From Gp7-AA10 sp035636095 (lineage in GTDB: Bacteria > Acidobacteriota > Thermoanaerobaculia > Gp7-AA8), in contig DASPZU010000024.1 of NCBI GenBank assembly GCA_035636095.1, forward strand, positions 1 to 64,000: DNA of 64,000 bases. Reading direction: 5' to 3'. How positions within the stretch are numbered: the stretch's first letter is position 1; each line of letters begins with the position of its first letter. Positions 7,184 through 17,722 of this stretch are shown here, piece after piece. A program made the position numbers and the translations under genes. The notes under the pieces are model-generated. The model saw only the letters and a program-made list of their open reading frames with translations. It was not told the DNA's origin and did no database searches.

Positions 7184-9126
7184 GAGGCCAGCACCGATTC
7201 CAGCTCGCGCCGCCATTCGGGGCGCGGCAGTCCTTCGTCGGTCAGATTCGAGATGGCGTAGAAGCGCGAGAGCATGTCGTCGAACTGTTGCCGATCGATT
7301 TTCTCGCCCTTGTAGGGCCCGACGCCGATGGCCTCTTCGAACCATCGTTTGGGTAGTGTGTCATCTTTGCGCGAGACGCCGAGCTGCGAATTGATCATGC
7401 GCTCCACGCCCATGATATTCAGCCCGATACGATCGAGCTGCGCGACCGTCAGCTCGATGCCGGTGACGTTCGCGACCTGATCGACAAATTCTTCGTAGCC
7501 CGGAAGCGACGGGGAATTGAAAAGCTTGGTCGTGAAGCGGCACATGCCCACCGCATCGCCGACAGCGAAAATGTTTTCGCATCGGCGCACCGCGACCTCT
7601 TTTCCGTCGTAGCTGTTGGGCTCCGCCGAGACGTCGCCGCCGTACAGCTCGCGCTTGAATCCCGGATCGTCATTGATCTTGGCGTTGATCTCGAGCGTCA
7701 CGCGATTGCGGAGATGGTCCATCCCGCGCGTGGCCACCGCCAGGCCGAGCGCGAACGCCTTCAGGATGCGCGCATCGTGCGGATCGCTCTGCGTCAATCC
7801 CTTGACCGCCATCAGATATTCGAGCGCTTCAGGGGGATAGTGGCCCTTCTCGACGGCACGCGACGAGTCGGCGATCACGTTGCCGAAGCCTTCGCGCTTC
7901 GCGGTCATGAAGAGCAGACGCTCGATGACGTCGTAGTTGCCCCACCTCAGATCGATGCCGGGATCGATCATCCCGCGCTGGTAAAGCTCCATCGCCCACG
8001 CGATCGCGCTCCCGGCCGAGGCGGTGTCGAGGCCGAGGTCGTTGCAGATGTTGTTCAGTCGAAGGACCTGGTGCACTTCGGAGATTCCGATGTTCGGTCC
8101 GAATTTTCCGACCGTCACGTATTCGGGCCCATCGCCTTTGATGTATTGATCGTGCGGCACGTGCTCGCATCCGGTGAGGTCGTTTAGCGGACGGCAATTC
8201 ACCGGACACGCGAAGCACCCTTCCATGCCCGGCCGGAACGGATCGATGTTCTCGGCGTCGAGCTTGTCGGTCCAAGTCGTCTCCTGATTGTTCTTGGTTC
8301 CCATCGCGCCTAACATCCGCGACGGTTTGTAGAGGAACGGAGTGCCGCGCTTCTTCAGCGCGTTTTTCACGACCGACGTGTTCAGCAGCTTCTCGGCGAC
8401 CTCGCGATTGCGCTGCTTGTGCGGACGGGCGGGCGTCAGATCGGCGCTGCGGCCCTGGATGAGGACCGCCTTGAGCCTAAGAGAACCCATCTTCGCGCCC
8501 GGGCCGCCCCGCGCGTAGATCGCCTTCGGACCGGCCATGATGCCGGCGCAGAGCACGAGATTCTCGCCGGCGGTCGTGATGGCGGCCAGCCCGAAATCGC
8601 GCCCTTCCTGGCCGTGAAAGTCGCGCTCGATCGCGGCGCGAAAGTCTAGATTGTCCATCCCCACCCACGGGGCGGCATCGATGAAGTTGATGTCGCCCTC
8701 TTCGAAGTGCAGCAAGGTCCACGTCCGCCCTTTGCCGTACAGCACGAGATGATCGATGCCGTTCAGCTTCATGAACGACGGGAAGTAATCGCCGGCGTTG
8801 GAGTCGAGAATCACTTTCGTCTCCGGCGACCACGACGTGACGTTGCCGCGTGCCGCAGACGGGACGAGCGAGGTGAGGATGCCCGTGCCGAAGATCAGCG
8901 GCACATCGGGATGCATCGGATCGAGCGATGTTTTCAGGAGGTTGTGCAGCAGATACATGTTGACGCCGCGGCCACCCAGGAATGTCTCGACGACGCGGCG
9001 CGGGATGTAAGCGCGGCGCACTTCGTGATGCTCGAGGTCGACGAAGATGGTCTGCCCCTGCGTCGGGAATTGACGCTGGGCGGAGAGCCGGTCGATCAGG
9101 GCGATCACGCGCTCGCGAATGGCCAT
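7180..9126 (-). CDS. Aldehyde:ferredoxin oxidoreductase (tungsten-type AOR)
   Basis: A 648-residue cytoplasmic oxidoreductase starting MAIRERV. AORs oxidise aldehydes to acids, or reduce acids at low potential, using a tungsten bis-pterin and one [4Fe-4S] cluster with ferredoxin. Visible are FLGGRGVN in the N-terminal domain, the cofactor motif RGGPGAKMGS near residue 230, cluster cysteines C304, C307 and C311 in GCFACPVNC, and a fourth candidate at C529. It is somewhat longer than archaeal AOR. The gene is followed without a gap by a MoaD-like gene and then, after two small genes, moeA, so cofactor supply is encoded with it. Whether the metal is W or Mo and which aldehyde is used cannot be read. 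Confidence 0.92.
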   Translation of the reverse strand: MAIRERVIALIDRLSAQRQFPTQGQTIFVDLEHHEVRRAYIPRRVVETFLGGRGVNMYLLHNLLKTSLDPMHPDVPLIFGTGILTSLVPSAARGNVTSWSPETKVILDSNAGDYFPSFMKLNGIDHLVLYGKGRTWTLLHFEEGDINFIDAAPWVGMDNLDFRAAIERDFHGQEGRDFGLAAITTAGENLVLCAGIMAGPKAIYARGGPGAKMGSLRLKAVLIQGRSADLTPARPHKQRNREVAEKLLNTSVVKNALKKRGTPFLYKPSRMLGAMGTKNNQETTWTDKLDAENIDPFRPGMEGCFACPVNCRPLNDLTGCEHVPHDQYIKGDGPEYVTVGKFGPNIGISEVHQVLRLNNICNDLGLDTASAGSAIAWAMELYQRGMIDPGIDLRWGNYDVIERLLFMTAKREGFGNVIADSSRAVEKGHYPPEALEYLMAVKGLTQSDPHDARILKAFALGLAVATRGMDHLRNRVTLEINAKINDDPGFKRELYGGDVSAEPNSYDGKEVAVRRCENIFAVGDAVGMCRFTTKLFNSPSLPGYEEFVDQVANVTGIELTVAQLDRIGLNIMGVERMINSQLGVSRKDDTLPKRWFEEAIGVGPYKGEKIDRQQFDDMLSRFYAISNLTDEGLPRPEWRRELESVLAS

Positions 9127-9188
9127 GCGATTAACAATGTAGCAACAAGCGCGCTCAGGCGCATTCTTCCGGACTAAACTACCGTCCC

Positions 9189-9919
9189 TTGAGGTCAATT
9201 TCAATCGTTGCCCTACTCGCCATAGCCGCGTTTAGCGCCCCGGCAGCGACCGTCACTTCCGTCGGGCCGATGATCGCCCCTCGACATGACGCGACGCGAC
9301 GCTGCTTCCTGACGGGACGGTCCTCATCGCGGGTGGTGACGACAACGGACCGAGCCAGCGGAGTACAGCAGAGCTCTACGATCCTGCCCTGCGCCGCTTT
9401 CGCCCGACGGGATCGCTGTCGACGATCCGACAGCAGCATGCGGCTGTGCTGACGCGCGAGGGACGAGCGGTGATTGTCGGGGGCTTCCAATACATCGGCG
9501 TTACGAGCTCGACGTCGGAAATCTACGACCCGGCCACCGCCACATTCTTCTTCTGTCCCCGTCGCTGGTGGATCCAATTCGCCTCCCGCGGAGATCTACA
9601 ATCCAAACACCGGCACATTCACCTCCATCGGCAATCCGTGGCCCTTCCTGAACGCGGTCCTGCTGCCGAACGGGAAGGCTCTGCTGGTCGGCCTCGGCAC
9701 AATCCAGACATTCGATCCGGCGACGCGGACGTTCAAGACCTCGGCGGCGGGCTCCCGGATGGTTCTGTGCTGATCGCAGGGGGATCGATCAGCACGAATC
9801 GGACGCTTCTTTCCGACGGAACGCTCCTGATTGCAGGAGGCCTCCCCGGCTCGGGCGGCTCGGCCGCCGCGGAGATCATTGACGTCCACGCTTCGCGTTC
9901 CCGCGCGGTGCGCCACTGA
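9189..9919 (+). pseudogene. Kelch-repeat secreted protein, frameshifted
   Basis: A TTG at 9189 opens a signal peptide (RSISIVALLAIAAFSAPA) followed by kelch/galactose-oxidase-like blades, but the frame changes at least three times. Recognisable blades are LLPDGTVLIAGG and STAELYDPALRRF around 9302-9400, AVIVGGF and STSEIYDPATATF to about 9555, AEIYNPNTGTF and LLPNGKALLVGL around 9575-9700 in another frame, and LPDGSVLIAGG after 9755. Intact homologues have six or seven blades in one frame. Multiple shifts argue for decay rather than one sequencing error. Its 3' end runs 44 bases into the convergent transporter gene. Confidence 0.75.
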
Positions 9920-10763
9920 GGAATTGCCGCACCACCTCGGCAACTGGACGTTTGCGTCCGTCGACTTCGTAATTTAGCCGGCGCATCGTGACGTCATCAA
10001 GGATATTGGCGAGGGAGTCGAGTGCGCCGCGGCACTTGGGATCGAGATCGTTGCGATAGACGACCGCGGCGTCGTAGGGCGGGAAATAGTGCCGGTCATC
10101 GTCGAGCACTGTCAGGCCCAGCGAGGCGATCAGACCGTCGGTCGAATTTCCGGCAATGAGATCGACTTCCCCCGCCGCGAGCGCCTTGTAGGTCAGACCT
10201 AGCTCCATCGTTTTGGGCGGTTTCGCGAAATGCAGGCCGTAGTGCTGCAGAAGTCCATTCCATCCGTCGGGGCGGGAAGCGAATTCGTATCCGAATCCCG
10301 GCTGGAGCGTCCCCTCCACGCGTTTCAGATCGGAAATCGTGCGCAATCCGGAGTTGCGCCGGACGATCATCGCGAAGGTGTCGTTGAATCCGAGGTTCGG
10401 TCCCCAGTGCAGTCCGCGCCTGGCGTAGGCGGCAGCGACGGTCGCGTTGACAGCGGCGCGCGACTGCTGCAGCGGCTGATGGAGGATGGCAGTCAGCGCC
10501 GTGCCGGAGTATTCGACGTAAGTTCCGAGCGATCCCGACGCAATGGCAGCATCGCAGACCAGTGAGCCGCCGAGATTGAGGCGACGGTCGACGTTGCATC
10601 CGGAGGATTCGAGCTTTTGCGCGAGCATCTCGCCGAGGATCACCGACTCGGTGAAGTTCTTGGAGCCGACGGTGACGGTGCGAGGAGCGTGGCAGTTAAT
10701 CACTAATAGGAAAGGGATGAGGGCGGAGGGATGAGGGATGAACTTTCGCAAGGTCTTAATCAT
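9876..10763 (-). CDS. Osmoprotectant ABC transporter substrate-binding protein (OpuBC/OsmX-like)
   Basis: A 295-residue extracytoplasmic binding protein. From residue 29 the sequence follows the glycine-betaine/choline-binding family: TVTVGSKNFTESVILGEM, LGGSLVCDAAIASG, TYVEYSGTALTAIL and GEVDLIAGNSTDGLI. The N-terminus (FIPHPSALIPFLLVINC) looks like a lipoprotein signal with an unusual Asn before Cys24. Remarkably, most of that signal is encoded by a GGGATGA heptad-repeat hairpin, which also supplies the ATG. It is the last gene of the three-gene importer with the permease and ATPase upstream. Probable ligands are betaine, choline or proline-betaine; not resolvable here. Confidence 0.88.
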   Translation of the reverse strand: MIKTLRKFIPHPSALIPFLLVINCHAPRTVTVGSKNFTESVILGEMLAQKLESSGCNVDRRLNLGGSLVCDAAIASGSLGTYVEYSGTALTAILHQPLQQSRAAVNATVAAAYARRGLHWGPNLGFNDTFAMIVRRNSGLRTISDLKRVEGTLQPGFGYEFASRPDGWNGLLQHYGLHFAKPPKTMELGLTYKALAAGEVDLIAGNSTDGLIASLGLTVLDDDRHYFPPYDAAVVYRNDLDPKCRGALDSLANILDDVTMRRLNYEVDGRKRPVAEVVRQFLSGAPRGNAKRGRQ

Positions 10764-10789
10764 CCCTCATCCCTCATCCCTCATCCCTT
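10711..10789. repeat. Heptad-repeat hairpin, word GGGATGA
   Basis: Left arm 10712-10741 holds four heptads (GGGATGA with one GGGCGGA variant); right arm 10760-10789 holds four TCATCCC heptads. The arms pair over 30 bp with a two-base internal mismatch, loop 18 nt. Read leftward, the right arm contains the stop codon of the permease (10781) and the SD-like purines and ATG (10763) of the binding protein; the left arm encodes signal-peptide residues. The same 28-nt left arm recurs at 50178-50205. Confidence 0.9.
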
Positions 10790-11386
10790 GATCAAATGCC
10801 GCTCGACAATCGACAGCACGACATCCGCCATCAGCGCCAGCGCGGCCGCCGGCAGGGCGCCGGCCAGAATCATCCGGGTGTCGACCATCGATACGCCGCG
10901 AAAGATCAGCGTTCCGAGGCCGCCGCCGCCGATGGCCGCGGCAATGGTCGCGACGCCGATACCGACCACCGTCGCGATGCGAATCCCCGCCACGATGGTC
11001 GGCATCGCCAGCGGCAGCTCGACCTCGCGCAGCAACTGGCGGTCGGTGAGTCCCATGGCCACACCGGCATCGACCACGATGGGATCGACGCCGCGAATGC
11101 CTGTCAAGGTATTCCGCACGATGGGCAGCAAAGAATAGAGGATGAGCGCCACGATGGCGGTGCGCATTCCGATTCCGCCGATCAGCGGCACCGGGATCAA
11201 GAATCCAAACAGCGCCAGCGACGGAATGGTCTGGATGGCATCGACGATCCGGAGCGCAACACGGCCGGCACGGGCGCGGCGCGCGCACCAGATGCCCAGC
11301 GGGATGCCGAGGAGGATGGCGATGCCGACCGCGATCACCACGATGAGAATGTGCTCGGCGGTGGCGCGAAGGACGTCGGCGATCAT
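10781..11386 (-). CDS. Osmoprotectant ABC transporter permease (OpuBB/OpuCB-like)
   Basis: A 201-residue inner-membrane permease with about five to six helices (HILIVVIAVGIAILLGIPLGI, SLALFGFLIPVPLIGGIG, AIVALILYSLLPIVRNTL, IATVVGIGVATIAAAIGGGGLG). The binding-protein-dependent transport motif is present near VDAGVAMGLTDRQLLREVELPLA, the EAA loop that docks on the ATPase. The start at 11386 overlaps the ATPase stop by ATGA. Its last codons, Lys-Gly-stop, are formed by the first heptad of the downstream repeat hairpin. Confidence 0.92.
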   Translation of the reverse strand: MIADVLRATAEHILIVVIAVGIAILLGIPLGIWCARRARAGRVALRIVDAIQTIPSLALFGFLIPVPLIGGIGMRTAIVALILYSLLPIVRNTLTGIRGVDPIVVDAGVAMGLTDRQLLREVELPLAMPTIVAGIRIATVVGIGVATIAAAIGGGGLGTLIFRGVSMVDTRMILAGALPAAALALMADVVLSIVERHLIKG

Positions 11387-12102
11387 GACGGCAGACTCGC
11401 AGCAGCGACAAATCGCTGCACCAGGGGCAGCGGCTGCGAGGTGAACTCTGCGGCCGGGCAATCTGCGACCACGCGCCCGCCCTCAAACAGCACGATCCTC
11501 TCGGCAATCCTGAGCGCCTCGGCCAGATCGTGCGTCACGAAGAGAATCGTGACACCGCTGCGCAGCGCGCGAAAGGCGTCCTGCAGATCGCGCCTGACAA
11601 TCGGATCCAGCGCGCCGAACGGTTCATCGCACAACAGCACCGCCGGCCGCGCGATCATCGCGCGCGCGATTCCGACGCGCTGCTGCTCGCCGCCGGAAAG
11701 CGAACGCGGATAGCGATCGCCGAATCGCGGGAGCGGCAGATCGAGCTTTGCCAGCAGCTCCTCCGCTGCCGCGCGCGTCTTCTCGTCGGGCCAGCCCAGG
11801 AGGCGGGGAACGAGCGCGACGTTCTGGTAGACGGTGCGGTGGGGGAAGAGTCCCGATCCCTGGATGATGTAACCGGTACGCCGGCGAAGTTGAATCAGAT
11901 CGACGGTGGCCAGCGGCTGGTCATCGATCACGACTTCGCCGGATGTCGGGCGCGCCAGGCCGTTCACCAAACGAAGCGTTGTCGTCTTGCCCGCTCCGCT
12001 GCGGCCCACGAAGGCAACCGCTTCTCCGGCCGCGATCCGCAAATTGATGTCGTACAGAATCGGCGCGACCGATACACTGCGAAACTGAACCGAGGATGGC
12101 AC
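11383..12102 (-). CDS. Osmoprotectant ABC transporter ATP-binding protein (OpuBA/OpuCA-like)
   Basis: A 239-residue ABC ATPase energising the adjacent permease. Walker A is GRSGAGKT near residue 33, the Q-loop YIIQGSGLFPHRTV is typical of the betaine/proline class, the signature is LSGGEQQR, Walker B is VLLCDEP and the H-loop is FVTHD. It lacks the C-terminal CBS domains that OpuCA/OpuAA proteins often carry, so osmotic gating by CBS is not expected. The start is a GTG at 12102, which overlaps the start of the divergent membrane protein by seven bases, so one of the two starts may be wrong. Confidence 0.9.
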   Translation of the reverse strand: MPSSVQFRSVSVAPILYDINLRIAAGEAVAFVGRSGAGKTTTLRLVNGLARPTSGEVVIDDQPLATVDLIQLRRRTGYIIQGSGLFPHRTVYQNVALVPRLLGWPDEKTRAAAEELLAKLDLPLPRFGDRYPRSLSGGEQQRVGIARAMIARPAVLLCDEPFGALDPIVRRDLQDAFRALRSGVTILFVTHDLAEALRIAERIVLFEGGRVVADCPAAEFTSQPLPLVQRFVAAASLPS

Positions 12103-13547
12103 TTCGCGATTTTAGACTGTACGTGTTGCTGGCGATCGCGGCCGCGGCGCGTCTTCTAATGCAGATGGTGGCCCTTCCGCCTTACGCCGGTCTCGACGAG
12201 ATCTACCACGTCGCGCGGCTGGCCTTCGTTGCACAGGAAGGGCGCAACCCGAAGATCGACGAGAATTCGATCGCGAATTACCTCGCCGGCTCCATGGCCG
12301 GCGATCCCTCGCGGATGCCGGACTTCGGAAGCGTCGGCCCAAAATGGCCGGAAATCGTCAAGACGCGGCGGGTCCTCATCGATCACCACGTCGATCGCAG
12401 TTACGTTCGGTCGAATATCGAATCGCAGCAGCCGCGGCTTTACTACTCGATGGTCGGGCGGCTCGCTGGGTATCGGACGCAGATGTCGGAGCTGCGGGAC
12501 TGGCGATTCGCATCGGTGATTTTTTCGCTGATCATCGTGCTGGCCACGGCGCACATGGGCTGGAAATTTTTCGGGAGCCGTGGAATCGCTACCGCCGCCC
12601 TGCTGGTCTCGCTGCCGACATGGTTGACACTCGTCGTGCGCGCGAGCAACGACGCGTTCGCGTGCGCGCTTCTGGCGGTCGCACTCGCGTTCACAGTTTC
12701 AGCGCCGGCGCGATTTCTCGGGATCGCTGCCGAGGCCATGGCGTGGGCGCTGGCGCTGGCGGCCAAGCTCTACACCTGGCCGGTTTTCGTGGCAGCGTTG
12801 ATCTTCTGGCGGAGGCAGCGCGCCTCGAGGTGGCGGATTGCGATGGTCGTGGCGGCATCGGCGATTTCGGTTGTTGTCACCGTGATCGATCTCATTTCCA
12901 GGACTCACAATCCGCTGGGCATTCTGGCCTTCGATCAGTCCGCACAAAAGTCGACACCGCAAGTGATCCGGATCTTGGAGATGATCAAGGTCACCATCGC
13001 GAGCGGGATCTGGACCAGCGGACAGCACTGGAACGCACTGACGCCGATCGGGATGATTCTGTTTGCGTTTCCGATCGCGGCTCTGTGCGTGATGACTTTC
13101 AGACGGGCTGAAGCCCGTCCCACATTGTTTGCTATTGGCGCCTTCGCAGTTGCACAGATTGTTCACGCCGCCGGCTACATCCGCCGCGCGCGCGCTGCCG
13201 GCGTCGCGCTTCCCGCGGCGGGCAAAGAAGGTTGGTTCTGGTATGCGCTGGCGCCGCTGGTGGTCGGAACGATCTTCCCGATGACGCCGCTCCCGCTGCT
13301 GGCCGGGTGGTTGATGGGATGGGACGTCATCATCCACGAAGGCGCGTTGTTCCACGATTTCGCCGGCGCGACCTCGCCCTCATCGCCGTCCTGGCTGTTT
13401 CGATGGGGTCCGCTGCACGCACCGTTCACCGCCGACTTATCGCAGGTTGCCGTTGGGCCGCTCGTTTCTCAGATGATCGCGCTGCGCGTGATTCACGTCA
13501 TGGCGGTCACCGTGCTTTTCTATGACGCCTTACGAAGAAGAAATTGA
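12096..13547 (+). CDS. Multi-spanning membrane protein, GT-C / DUF2142-like
   Basis: 483 residues with about ten hydrophobic segments. After the first helix comes LDEIYHVARLAF, an acidic DE..H motif in the first loop typical of GT-C glycosyltransferases and DUF2142 proteins that use polyprenyl-phosphate sugars. A long extracytoplasmic loop (about residues 45-130) follows. A common GC-rich palindromic repeat lies in frame at 13102-13119 and encodes RAEARP between two helices. The 3' end overlaps a methyltransferase gene by 26 bases, suggesting cotranscription. A role in lipid-linked sugar transfer is inference. Confidence 0.7.
   Translation: MALRDFRLYVLLAIAAAARLLMQMVALPPYAGLDEIYHVARLAFVAQEGRNPKIDENSIANYLAGSMAGDPSRMPDFGSVGPKWPEIVKTRRVLIDHHVDRSYVRSNIESQQPRLYYSMVGRLAGYRTQMSELRDWRFASVIFSLIIVLATAHMGWKFFGSRGIATAALLVSLPTWLTLVVRASNDAFACALLAVALAFTVSAPARFLGIAAEAMAWALALAAKLYTWPVFVAALIFWRRQRASRWRIAMVVAASAISVVVTVIDLISRTHNPLGILAFDQSAQKSTPQVIRILEMIKVTIASGIWTSGQHWNALTPIGMILFAFPIAALCVMTFRRAEARPTLFAIGAFAVAQIVHAAGYIRRARAAGVALPAAGKEGWFWYALAPLVVGTIFPMTPLPLLAGWLMGWDVIIHEGALFHDFAGATSPSSPSWLFRWGPLHAPFTADLSQVAVGPLVSQMIALRVIHVMAVTVLFYDALRRRN
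13102..13119. repeat. GACGGGC-TGAA-GCCCGTC hairpin repeat inside a gene
   Basis: A perfect 7-bp stem with a TGAA tetraloop (13102-13119), followed by CCACA. This motif is a widespread small intergenic repeat in GC-rich genomes. Here it is inside the coding region of the membrane protein and keeps the frame, adding a charged loop between two helices. Confidence 0.6.
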
Positions 13548-14225
13548 ACGCAATGCCGGGGTGTGGAAGTCGAAGGCGCTCCTGCGCGACGTCTACTTTC
13601 AGATGTACGCCAGAGTCGCGCAATGGATCGACACGTCGATCGCGGGAAAGATCGTCGAGATCGGATCGGGCATCGGCAACTTCGGTGAATTCAGATCTGA
13701 CGTCGTGCTCACCGATCAGTCGATTCAGCCGTGGATCGATCTCACCTGCAACGCCTATCGGCTGCCTTTCCGTAACCAGACGGTTTCGCATCTGGTGATG
13801 GTCGATGTGTTTCATCATCTCTCCGCGCCGGTCGCATTTTTCGAAAGTGCACGCTCCTCGCTCGCGAAGAAGGGCCGGGTCATCGTGCTCGAGCCGTACA
13901 TCAGCCTACTGTCCGCGGCGGTCTATGGCGTATTTCACGACGAGCCAATTGCCTGGCGCGCCAAGGTCGAGACGGCGCCGACGACCGAGTACTACGCGGC
14001 GCAGGGCAATGCCACGCGACTGCTGTTCGGCGATCTGGAGTGGCTTCCAGGATGGCGCGTCGTGCATCGCGAAGCCTTCGCGGCATTCGGCTACGTTTTC
14101 TCGGGCGGATTCAGCAAGCCGGCCTTCTATCCGCGGAAGCTTCTTCCGATGTTCAACTCCATCGATCGAACCCTTTCGCATTTTCCCAGGCTGTTTGGCG
14201 CGAGGTGCCTTATCGTTCTAGAGCG

Positions 14226-14229
<4 letters not shown>
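13522..14229 (+). CDS. SAM-dependent methyltransferase
   Basis: A 235-residue class I methyltransferase. [15 protein letters not shown] near residue 43 is motif I (SAM-binding glycine loop), [10 protein letters not shown] near 62 is the acidic loop after strand 2, and [21 protein letters not shown] near 93 is the post-II/motif III region, as in Methyltransf_11. The substrate is unknown; the upstream membrane glycosyltransferase-like gene, overlapped by 26 bases, suggests an envelope lipid or glycan. Its stop overlaps the kinase start (ATGA). Confidence 0.85.
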
Positions 14230-16502
<2,273 letters not shown>

Positions 16503-16524
16503 AATTGCAAGGGAGCTCATCAGG

Positions 16525-17631
16525 ATGAGTGACACGCTGACACTCCCGTACACCGCCACCGAGGCCAAGCCGCCCTCTAAGAGGATTCCCGTCGCCGTCC
16601 TCGGCGCCACCGGCTCGGTTGGACAGCGATTCGTGCAGCTTCTGGAAGGGCATCCGTGGTTCAAGCTGCACGAAGTCGTCGCCTCCGAGCGCAGCGCCGG
16701 CAAGTCTTACGGCCAGGCGGCGGATTGGCGCCTGGACACGGTGATGCCGAATGAGGCCGCCGCGTTGCCGGTCAAGCAGCTGGGCGCCGATCTCGATTCC
16801 CATCTGCTTTTTTCGGGTCTCGACTCCTCGGTCGCCGGCGAAGCCGAAGACGATTACGCGAATCGCGGTTGCGTGGTGGTGTCGAATTCGCGCAATCATC
16901 GAATGGACCCCGACGTGCCGCTGCTGATCCCTGAGATCAACGCCGATCACATCGCTGCCATCGAGCGGCAGCGGAAACGCCGCGGAGGTCGTGGCGCGAT
17001 CCTCACCAATCCGAATTGCTCCGTGATTGGACTGGCCATGGCCATCGCGCCCATCGAGCGGCTCTACGGAATCGAGCAGCTCCACGTGACGACGATGCAG
17101 GCCATCTCCGGCGCTGGTTACGCCGGCGTGGCGTCGTATGCCATTCTCGACAATGTGATTCCGTACATCGGCGGCGGCGAGGAGCAGAAGATCGAGAGCG
17201 AGCCCCGCAAGATCCTCGGGCGCTGGGAAAAGGATCGCTTCGTCGACGCGCCGTTCCGCATTTCCGCGCAGGTCAATCGCGTCCCGACCATCGACGGCCA
17301 CCTGATGACGATCTCGTTGGGCGTGCGCAATCGCAACTTCATCAACGTCGATCAGGTCCGCGAAGTCATCGACAATTTCCGTGGCGAGCCACAGAGCATG
17401 CGATTGCCCTCCGCGCCGAAAAAACCGCTGCACTACGTCGCCGGCGACGATCGTCCCCAGCCTCGCCTCGATCGCGATCGGGAGCGCGGCATGAGCGTCT
17501 CGGTCGGTCGCCTGCGTCCGTGCTCCATCCTCGATCTGCGCATGGTGGCGCTGGTGCACAACACCATTCGCGGGGCGGCCGGGGCGGCCATCCTGAATGC
17601 GGAGCTGCTGGAAGCGAAGGGGATGCTGTGA
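16525..17631 (+). CDS. asd: Aspartate-semialdehyde dehydrogenase
   Basis: A 368-residue NADP-dependent enzyme converting aspartyl phosphate to aspartate semialdehyde, the branch point to lysine/DAP, threonine and methionine. Motifs are VAVLGATGSVGQRFV for NADP binding near residue 20, the catalytic Cys in NPNCSV near 162, TMQAISGAGYAGV, and VNRVPTIDGHLMTISL carrying the active-site His. The sequence follows the archaeal-type Asd subfamily. The start at 16525 was chosen over longer frames because they read into the kinase gene. First gene of the asd-lysC-dapB-dapA-dapD group; the spacer to lysC is a heptad hairpin. Confidence 0.94.
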   Translation: MSDTLTLPYTATEAKPPSKRIPVAVLGATGSVGQRFVQLLEGHPWFKLHEVVASERSAGKSYGQAADWRLDTVMPNEAAALPVKQLGADLDSHLLFSGLDSSVAGEAEDDYANRGCVVVSNSRNHRMDPDVPLLIPEINADHIAAIERQRKRRGGRGAILTNPNCSVIGLAMAIAPIERLYGIEQLHVTTMQAISGAGYAGVASYAILDNVIPYIGGGEEQKIESEPRKILGRWEKDRFVDAPFRISAQVNRVPTIDGHLMTISLGVRNRNFINVDQVREVIDNFRGEPQSMRLPSAPKKPLHYVAGDDRPQPRLDRDRERGMSVSVGRLRPCSILDLRMVALVHNTIRGAAGAAILNAELLEAKGML

Positions 17632-17633
17632 GA

Positions 17634-17702
17634 GTTGTCGGTTGTCAGTGGTCGGTTGTCGGAGCGGTGATTGCTGACAACCGAGAACTGAGAACTGACA
17701 AC
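17634..17702. repeat. Heptad-repeat hairpin, word GTTGTCG
   Basis: Four heptads of GTTGTCG type (17634-17661), a 13-nt loop, and four heptads of TGACAAC/TGAGAAC type (17675-17702). The element starts two bases after the asd stop codon and ends 20 bases before lysC, whose GGAGG ribosome-binding site lies just outside it. An arm-less copy of the same word occurs at 63683-63704. No lysine riboswitch is visible in this spacer. Confidence 0.9.
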
Positions 17703-17722
17703 GCGCGGCCGGAGGCCGCGCC

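Noticed and set aside
17632..17722. Lysine riboswitch upstream of lysC
   Set aside because: The spacer is only 91 bases, fully occupied by a heptad hairpin and a ribosome-binding site; none of the conserved lysine-aptamer segments are present.
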